NCBI GenBank assembly: GCA_041158045.1
Contig: JBEBCD010000001.1
Span: 1-14,577, forward strand
DNA from: CAXRBC01 sp041158045
GTDB lineage: Bacteria; Actinomycetota; Acidimicrobiia; Acidimicrobiales; Ilumatobacteraceae
Length of the DNA: 14,577 bases
Reading direction: 5' to 3'
The translations under genes and the position numbers were made by a program. Numbering within the stretch: position 1 is the first letter of the stretch; every line of letters starts with the position of its first letter. Under the pieces are notes generated by a model. That model did no database searches. It had not been told where the DNA came from and saw nothing but the letters and a program-made list of their open reading frames with translations. Of the stretch, positions 10,169 to 14,577 are shown in pieces.

Positions 10169-11056
10169 TCTGATCTGGACCTTGTCCCACTTGGGTAATG
10201 ACGGCACCGCGCCCGGCGTCTCGGTGGCGAGCGCCCCGGCCGCACTCCCCGCCCGCAGGGCCCGCTCGACGTCGTCGCCCGCGGCGAGGCGGGCCGCGAC
10301 GTAGCCGCAGAACGCGTCGCCCGCCCCCGTCGTGTCGACCGGGCGGGCGGGGCACGGCGGGATGCGCCGCTCGCCGTCGGCGTCGACGAGGCGCGCACCG
10401 CGGCTCCCCTCCGTGACGACGACGCGCGCCACGCCCGCGCGGCGCAGCGCGTCGACGCCGCCGAGCAGGCCGACCTCGTGCTCGTTGGGCGCGATGAGGT
10501 CGAGGCTCGCGAGCAGCGCGGCGGGCAGCGGGACGGCGGGCGCCGGGTTGAGCATCCGGGTCGCGCCGGGCGCGGCGGCCGCCATCGCGGCCACCACGAC
10601 GGTGATCGGCACCTCGAGCTGCGCGAGCACCACGCGCGCCGACGCGAGCACGGCGCGCGCGGCGGCGACGTGGTCGGGGCCGAGCGCGTGGTTGGCCCCC
10701 GGGACGACGATGATCGAGTTCTCCCCCGAGTCGGCGACGCCGATGAGCGCGCGACCCGTCGGCGCCGCCACCGTCGCGAGGTGCGCGACGTCGACGCCGT
10801 CGGCGACGAGCGCGGCGCGCAGCACCTCGCCCGCGTGATCGCTCCCGACCGCACCGACGAACGCGACGCGGGCCCCCGCGCGCGCCGCGGCGATCGCCTG
10901 GTTGACGCCCTTGCCGCCGCAGGCCTCCATGTAGTCGCTGCCCGTCACGGTCTCGCCGGGGCCCGGGAGGCGCGCGGTGCGTGCGACGAGGTCGAGGTTG
11001 GCCGAGCCCACGACGACGACGTCGAAGCAGGGGGCGGCGTCGCGCGCGTGCGCCAT
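10154..11056 (-). CDS. rbsK: Ribokinase (PfkB family)
   Basis: Predicted to phosphorylate D-ribose to ribose 5-phosphate with ATP, feeding PRPP and nucleotide synthesis. The 300 residues include the N-terminal GSANLDLV (17-24) of the sugar lid, PfkB signature 1 GGKGVNQAIAAARAGA (47-62), LNPAPA (169-174), the NEHE motif (191-194), the ATP segment VVVTEGSRGA (212-221), and PfkB signature 2 DTTGAGDAFCGYVA (241-254) with catalytic D247. I chose the ATG at 11056, with GGTGAG upstream; an in-frame GTG at 11065 and an ATG at 11101 also exist. No ribose transporter or rbsD is nearby, so another pentose or nucleoside-derived substrate is possible. The C-terminus (WDKVQIRLESM) is charged and holds the HspR operator. 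No terminator separates it from dnaK. Confidence 0.87.
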   Translation of the reverse strand: MAHARDAAPCFDVVVVGSANLDLVARTARLPGPGETVTGSDYMEACGGKGVNQAIAAARAGARVAFVGAVGSDHAGEVLRAALVADGVDVAHLATVAAPTGRALIGVADSGENSIIVVPGANHALGPDHVAAARAVLASARVVLAQLEVPITVVVAAMAAAAPGATRMLNPAPAVPLPAALLASLDLIAPNEHEVGLLGGVDALRRAGVARVVVTEGSRGARLVDADGERRIPPCPARPVDTTGAGDAFCGYVAARLAAGDDVERALRAGSAAGALATETPGAVPSLPKWDKVQIRLESM

Positions 11057-11063
11057 GCCGCTC

Positions 11064-11069
11064 ACCGTA
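11064..11069 (-). promoter_or_regulatory. -10-like TACGGT before rbsK
   Basis: TACGGT (pattern TAnnnT) lies 7 nt before the rbsK ATG on the minus strand, the spacing of a leaderless promoter. It partly overlaps GGTGAG, which could instead be a ribosome binding site. No TTGACA-like -35 box was found. Confidence 0.35.
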
Positions 11070-11072
11070 ACG

Positions 11073-11097
11073 GCGGCCGCGCCACGGGCGCGGCCGC
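11073..11097. repeat. 11-bp perfect dyad in the rbsK/gpmA divergent region
   Basis: GCGGCCGCGCC, a 3-nt ACG spacer, and GGCGCGGCCGC form a perfect inverted repeat, each arm containing a GCGGCCGC octamer. It covers the expected -35 zones of both divergent promoter candidates. It could be an operator for a dimeric regulator. In GC-rich DNA short all-GC palindromes arise easily, but 11 of 11 matches is above what I saw elsewhere in the window. Confidence 0.5.
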
Positions 11098-11115
11098 GCA
11101 TCGCCCGTACGGACC

Positions 11116-11121
11116 TACGAT
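11116..11121 (+). promoter_or_regulatory. -10-like TACGAT before gpmA
   Basis: TACGAT lies 6 nt before the gpmA GTG. No Shine-Dalgarno sequence lies between, which favours a leaderless transcript starting at or next to the GTG. The -35 region is GC-only and is covered by the dyad. Confidence 0.45.
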
Positions 11122-11127
11122 CTCGCC

Positions 11128-11895
11128 GTGGGCCCCGGCGTGCTCGTGCTGCTGCGCCACGGCCAGAGCACCTGGAACGCGCGCAACCTCTTCACCGGGT
11201 GGCACGACGTGCCGCTCAGCGAGCGGGGCGTGGAGGAGGCGGTGCGGGCGGGCGAGACGATGCGGGCGGCCGGGGTGCGGGTCGACCTCGCGGTCACGTC
11301 GCTCCTGGCGCGCGCGATCGAGACCAACCGGCTGGCGCTCGCGGCGATGGGCGCGGCGGTGGTGCCGATCGTGCGCGACTGGCGGCTCAACGAGCGCCAC
11401 TACGGGGCGCTGCAGGGCCTCGACAAGCGCGAGACCGTCGCGCGCCACGGCGCCGAGCGGACCCACATCTGGCGCCGCAGCTACGACGTCCCGCCGCCGC
11501 CCGTCGAGGCGTCGAGCCCGGAGCACCCGGCCAACGACCCGCGCTACGCCGACGTGCCGCGCGAGTTGCTGCCCGCCACCGAGTGCCTCCGCGACGTGGT
11601 GGCGCGCGTCGTACCGTGCGTCGAGGAGCTCGTCGTGCCGCAGCTGCGCGCGGGGCGCACCGTGCTCGTGACCGCGCACGGCAACTCGCTGCGCGCCCTC
11701 GCGATGCACCTCGAGGGGATGGGCCCGGGGGAGGTCGCGGAGTTCAACGTCCCGACCGGGGTGCCGCGGCGGTACCGCCTCCGTCCGGGCGGGCCCGGGG
11801 GCGGGCTCGCGGTGGACGGGGTCGAGTACCTCGGCGACGCCGAGGCCGTCGCGGCGGCGGCCGAGGCGGTGAGGCGCCAAACCGGCGGCGCCTAG
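11128..11895 (+). CDS. gpmA: 2,3-bisphosphoglycerate-dependent phosphoglycerate mutase
   Basis: Interconverts 3- and 2-phosphoglycerate in glycolysis and gluconeogenesis through a phosphohistidine. The 255 residues show RHGQSTWN (10-17) with phospho-acceptor H11, TSLLARAIETN (57-67), the acid motif NERHYGALQG (88-97) with E89, SYDVPPPP (118-125), and TAHGNSLRAL (182-191) with H184. These numbers coincide with the E. coli enzyme, which supports the GTG start at 11128; a GTG at 11140 would leave only six residues before RHG. The first 20 bases upstream hold TACGAT but no ribosome binding site, so a leaderless mRNA is likely. The TAG stop sits 9 bp before the next gene, so the three plus-strand genes may form one unit. 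Confidence 0.95.
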   Translation: MGPGVLVLLRHGQSTWNARNLFTGWHDVPLSERGVEEAVRAGETMRAAGVRVDLAVTSLLARAIETNRLALAAMGAAVVPIVRDWRLNERHYGALQGLDKRETVARHGAERTHIWRRSYDVPPPPVEASSPEHPANDPRYADVPRELLPATECLRDVVARVVPCVEELVVPQLRAGRTVLVTAHGNSLRALAMHLEGMGPGEVAEFNVPTGVPRRYRLRPGGPGGGLAVDGVEYLGDAEAVAAAAEAVRRQTGGA

Positions 11896-11898
11896 GAT
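11893..11898 (+). promoter_or_regulatory. TAGGAT before the CNB gene: -10-like hexamer or ribosome binding site
   Basis: TAGGAT begins with the gpmA TAG stop and ends 6 nt before the ATG of the cyclic-nucleotide-binding gene. It fits TAnnnT leaderless spacing, and its AGGA at 7 nt also fits a Shine-Dalgarno site. Both readings are open. Confidence 0.4.
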
Positions 11899-11904
11899 CG
11901 TCGC

Positions 11905-12330
11905 ATGGCCGCCAACGCGCGCACGTTGCGCCACCTGCGTCACCTGCCCCTCTTCTCCGCCTGCTCCAAGAAGGACCTCGAGCGGATCGCGCGCGCCGGC
12001 GACGAGACGATGCTCGCGTCCGGCACGACGATGATCCGCCAGGGCGACGTGGGCCGCGAGGCGTTCATCCTCCTGTCGGGCAAGGCGACCGTGAAGCGCG
12101 GGGGCAAGCGCGTCGCGACGCTCGGCGCCGGCGCGGTGGTCGGCGAGCTGTCGCTGTTCGACCACGGGCCGCGCACCGCGACCGTCGTGTGCGAGACCGA
12201 CTGCCACGTGCTCGTGCTCAGCCAGCGCCACTTCCTCGGTCTGCTCGACCGCGTGCCCGCGCTCGCCCACAAGCTCTTCGCGTCGCTCGCCACGCGGATC
12301 CGCGACCTCGACCGCGCCTACCTTGGCTGA
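11905..12330 (+). CDS. Stand-alone cyclic-nucleotide-binding domain protein
   Basis: A protein of 141 residues made almost only of a Crp/PKA-type cyclic nucleotide-binding beta-barrel: LRHLPLFSACSKKDLERIA (11-29), GTTMIRQGDVGREAFILLSGKA (40-61), and the phosphate-binding cassette VVGELSLFDHGPRTATV (78-94) with the conserved Glu (E81) and Arg (R90) that hold cAMP or cGMP in known members. A C-terminal helix (about 107-138) follows, but no helix-turn-helix, kinase, or acetyltransferase domain, so it cannot be a standard Crp regulator. It starts 9 bp after gpmA, and its stop lies just before, or overlaps, the next gene. Because the partner must lie in another protein, the adjacent EtfD-like oxidoreductase is an attractive candidate; that is inference. 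Binding of a cyclic nucleotide is likely but not proven by sequence. Confidence 0.85.
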   Translation: MAANARTLRHLRHLPLFSACSKKDLERIARAGDETMLASGTTMIRQGDVGREAFILLSGKATVKRGGKRVATLGAGAVVGELSLFDHGPRTATVVCETDCHVLVLSQRHFLGLLDRVPALAHKLFASLATRIRDLDRAYLG

Positions 12331-12367
12331 CGCGGGCACGCGGGCCGAGGCCCGCCCCCGCTCCGGC

Positions 12368-14577
12368 ATGACGCCGGCGCGGATGTCGGTCGCGCTCGGC
12401 GTCGGCATCGGCCTCTTCACCGCCGTCTCGGGCATCGTCCCGCAGCTCACGAAGTGGGAGGGCGACTCCCCGATCCACCGCAAGGTGTTCGAGGGCATCC
12501 CCGGCGTCCTCGTGCTCGCCTTCTACACGATCATCCCGGTGATGCTCGTCTGGGGCTCGCTGCGCTTCGCCGACCGCGTGCGCAACTGGGAGCGCGGCGC
12601 GCCCGACCGCCGCCGCACGACGCCGCGCAACGTGAAGCGCCGGCTCGCCGACTACCGCGCCGGCGTCTACATGCGCACGCTGCTGCGCGACTCCGGCGCG
12701 GGGCTCATGCACTCGATGATCTACTTCGGCTTCCTCGTGCTGCTCGGCGTGACGACGGTGCTCGAGATCGACCACCAGATGCCGCCGGCCCTCAAGTTCC
12801 TCCACGGCGACGTGTACCGCGGGTACGCGCTCGTGGGCGACGTGGCCGGCGTCGTGTTCACCGGCGGCGTGGTCTGGGCGATCCTGCGCCGCTACGTGCA
12901 GCGGCCCTACCGGATCCGCATCAAGACCAAGCCCGAGCACGCCCTCATCCTCGGCGTGCTGCTCGCGATCGGCGTCACCGGCTTCGGCGCGGAGGCGTGG
13001 CGCATCGCGGCGGGCCGCGCCGAGGGCGTCGACCTCGACCACGAGCGCTGGAGCGTGGTGGGCTGGCCGCTGTCGGGCCTGCTCGACGGGATCGACGCGG
13101 GCACGCTCGCCGACTGGCACCGCGGCTGGTGGGTGGCGCACGTGCTGACCTTCGTGGCGTTCCTCGCGATCCTGCCCGTGACGATGCTGCGCCACGTCTT
13201 CACCTCGCCGCTCAACATGTACCTGCGCGACCGCGAGCGTCCCAAGGGCGCGATGCGGCCGATGCCCAACCTCGCGGAGACCTCGCTCGAGAAGTTCGGC
13301 GCGCAGGTCGTCGAGGACTTCACCTGGAAGCAGCTGCTCGACCTCGACGCGTGCACGATGTGCGGCCGCTGCACCAGCGTCTGCCCCGCGCACGCCACGG
13401 GCAAGCCGCTGGATCCGCGCGAGATCGTGCTGAAGAGCGGCGAGGTCATGGCCGCCACCGCCGCCCACGCGCCGGGTGGCCGCGTGTCGCCGCCGATCGG
13501 CGTCGACCGCGAGATCACCGTGTCGGCCAACTCGCTCTTCGAGCGGATCACCGCCGAGGAGATCTGGTCGTGCACGAGCTGCAAGGCCTGCGACGAGATC
13601 TGCCCGGTCAACATCGAGATCCTCGACAAGATCCTCGACATGCGCCGCTACCTGGCGCTCATGGAGAGCAACTTCCCCGCCCAGCTCGGCAACGCCTACC
13701 GCGCGATGGAGAACCAGTCCAACCCGTGGGGCATGAGCCAGTCCGATCGCGGCGAGTGGGCGAAGGACCTCGACGTCACGATCGTCGAGCCGGGCCAGCC
13801 GCTGCGCCACGAGTGGCTCTACTGGGTCGGCTGCGCCGGCAGCTTCGACGACAAGAACAAGAAGGTCACCCAGGCGATGGCCAAGCTGCTGCGCCGGGCC
13901 GGCATCGACGTCGCGATCCTCGGCCCGAGCGAGATGTGCACGGGGGACTCGGCGCGCCGCAGCGGCAACGAGTACCTCTTCCAGATGCTCGCGATGCCCA
14001 ACGTGGAGACGCTCAACGGGATGGGCGTCCGCAAGATCATCACCCAGTGCCCGCACTGCTTCAACACGCTGAAGAACGAGTACCCGCAGCTCGGCGGCAA
14101 CTGGGAGGTCGTGCACCACACGCAGCTGCTCGACGACCTCATCTCCTCGGGGCGGCTCGACGTGAGCAACGCGACGCTCGAGGAGCGCATCACGTACCAC
14201 GACTCCTGCTACCTCGGCCGCCACAACGATGTCTACATGGCACCGCGGCGCGTGGTCGGCGCGATCAAGGGCATCGAGGTCGTCGAGATGCCGCGCAACG
14301 GGACGAAGGGCATGTGCTGCGGCGCCGGCGGCGCGCGGATGTGGATGGAGGAGGACGTCGGGACCAAGGTCAACGACGAGCGTGCGCGCGAGGCGCTCGC
14401 GACCGGCGCGACGCGCGTCGCGACGGCGTGCCCCTTCTGCTACATCATGCTGGACGACGGCGTGAAGGGCGCGGGCGTCGACGAGTCACGGGTGAAGGTG
14501 GGCGACATCGCCCTGCACCTCGTGGATGCGATCGAGCGGGGCGAGCGTGCGCTGGCCGCGCAGCCCGCCCCGCTGCG
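12368..14577 (+). CDS. etfD: Membrane Fe-S oxidoreductase, EtfD/FadF-like (3' end cut by window)
   Basis: Predicted ETF:menaquinone oxidoreductase passing electrons from acyl-CoA dehydrogenases to menaquinone, like mycobacterial EtfD (Rv0338c) and Bacillus FadF. At least 736 residues; the frame is open at the window end. Six hydrophobic segments (about 6-24, 44-64, 112-132, 153-174, 191-208, 254-275) form a NarI-like domain, with H115, H251, H258 and H276 as possible heme ligands. Then come two 4Fe-4S motifs (C329, C332, C335, C339 and C402, C405, C408, C412) and two HdrB-type cysteine-rich domains: a degenerate one (C489, MCTGD with C524, C561, C564) and a full one (C614, C650-C651, C688, C691). 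The ATG at 12368 is chosen, 37 bp after the CNB gene; a TTG at 12323 overlapping that gene is possible and adds 15 residues. Neither has a ribosome binding site. A glycolate or lactate oxidase role is less likely. Confidence 0.88.
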   Translation, partial: MTPARMSVALGVGIGLFTAVSGIVPQLTKWEGDSPIHRKVFEGIPGVLVLAFYTIIPVMLVWGSLRFADRVRNWERGAPDRRRTTPRNVKRRLADYRAGVYMRTLLRDSGAGLMHSMIYFGFLVLLGVTTVLEIDHQMPPALKFLHGDVYRGYALVGDVAGVVFTGGVVWAILRRYVQRPYRIRIKTKPEHALILGVLLAIGVTGFGAEAWRIAAGRAEGVDLDHERWSVVGWPLSGLLDGIDAGTLADWHRGWWVAHVLTFVAFLAILPVTMLRHVFTSPLNMYLRDRERPKGAMRPMPNLAETSLEKFGAQVVEDFTWKQLLDLDACTMCGRCTSVCPAHATGKPLDPREIVLKSGEVMAATAAHAPGGRVSPPIGVDREITVSANSLFERITAEEIWSCTSCKACDEICPVNIEILDKILDMRRYLALMESNFPAQLGNAYRAMENQSNPWGMSQSDRGEWAKDLDVTIVEPGQPLRHEWLYWVGCAGSFDDKNKKVTQAMAKLLRRAGIDVAILGPSEMCTGDSARRSGNEYLFQMLAMPNVETLNGMGVRKIITQCPHCFNTLKNEYPQLGGNWEVVHHTQLLDDLISSGRLDVSNATLEERITYHDSCYLGRHNDVYMAPRRVVGAIKGIEVVEMPRNGTKGMCCGAGGARMWMEEDVGTKVNDERAREALATGATRVATACPFCYIMLDDGVKGAGVDESRVKVGDIALHLVDAIERGERALAAQPAPL

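Noticed and set aside
10025..10200. CIRCE element (HrcA operator) upstream of dnaK
   Set aside because: No GAGTGC-type 9-bp-spaced repeat is present; the HAIR element and hspR explain regulation.
12218..14224. Minus-strand open frame (668 codons) opposite the EtfD-like gene
   Set aside because: The plus strand here encodes intact Fe-S and CCG motifs; the antisense product shows only Arg/His/Val-rich repeats.

Overview
The window is very GC-rich (about three quarters G+C by eye), almost fully coding, with frequent GTG starts and 4-bp stop/start overlaps. The gene set dnaK-grpE-dnaJ-hspR, with an HspR-type (HAIR) rather than a CIRCE/HrcA operator, points to Actinomycetota. Some sequence details (PurA with EGAQATFLDLDHGTYPF, ClpB with a short TSNLPGEPIEYFKPEF segment) make me favour a deep-branching class such as Acidimicrobiia over Streptomyces-like lineages. 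That placement comes from memory of family variants and is only moderately secure.

Layout. From 10024 down to 1, on the minus strand, nine genes follow each other without a break: dnaK, grpE, dnaJ, hspR, clpB, purA, purB, pyrE and a small cupredoxin-like lipoprotein gene. Gaps are 2 to 16 bp, or 4-bp overlaps at dnaJ/hspR, purA/purB and pyrE/lipoprotein. The first five form a complete heat-shock chaperone and disaggregase operon with its own repressor. The next three make AMP from IMP (purA, purB; purB also acts earlier in purine synthesis) and OMP in pyrimidine synthesis (pyrE). Upstream of dnaK lie a near-perfect HspR operator at 10148-10168, a candidate promoter, and a 5'UTR hairpin.

Further upstream, also on the minus strand, is a ribokinase-family gene (10154-11056). 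Its last codons contain half of the HspR operator. A 71-bp divergent region (11057-11127) with an 11-bp perfect dyad separates it from a plus-strand group: gpmA (phosphoglycerate mutase), a stand-alone cyclic-nucleotide-binding domain protein, and a large membrane iron-sulfur oxidoreductase of the EtfD/FadF type. The last is cut off by the window end.

How the genes work together. The minus-strand block couples protein folding and disaggregation to nucleotide synthesis in one probable transcript. The plus-strand block joins glycolysis (gpmA) to an electron-entry enzyme expected to pass electrons from fatty-acid oxidation through ETF to menaquinone, preceded by a small putative cAMP sensor. No mobile element, RNA gene, CRISPR array or phage gene is visible. 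No gene-free stretch exceeds 129 bp. I see no clearly novel system; the most interesting points are regulatory (HspR operator inside rbsK, heat-shock/purine operon, TAnnnT motifs close to start codons) and the CNB-EtfD pair.
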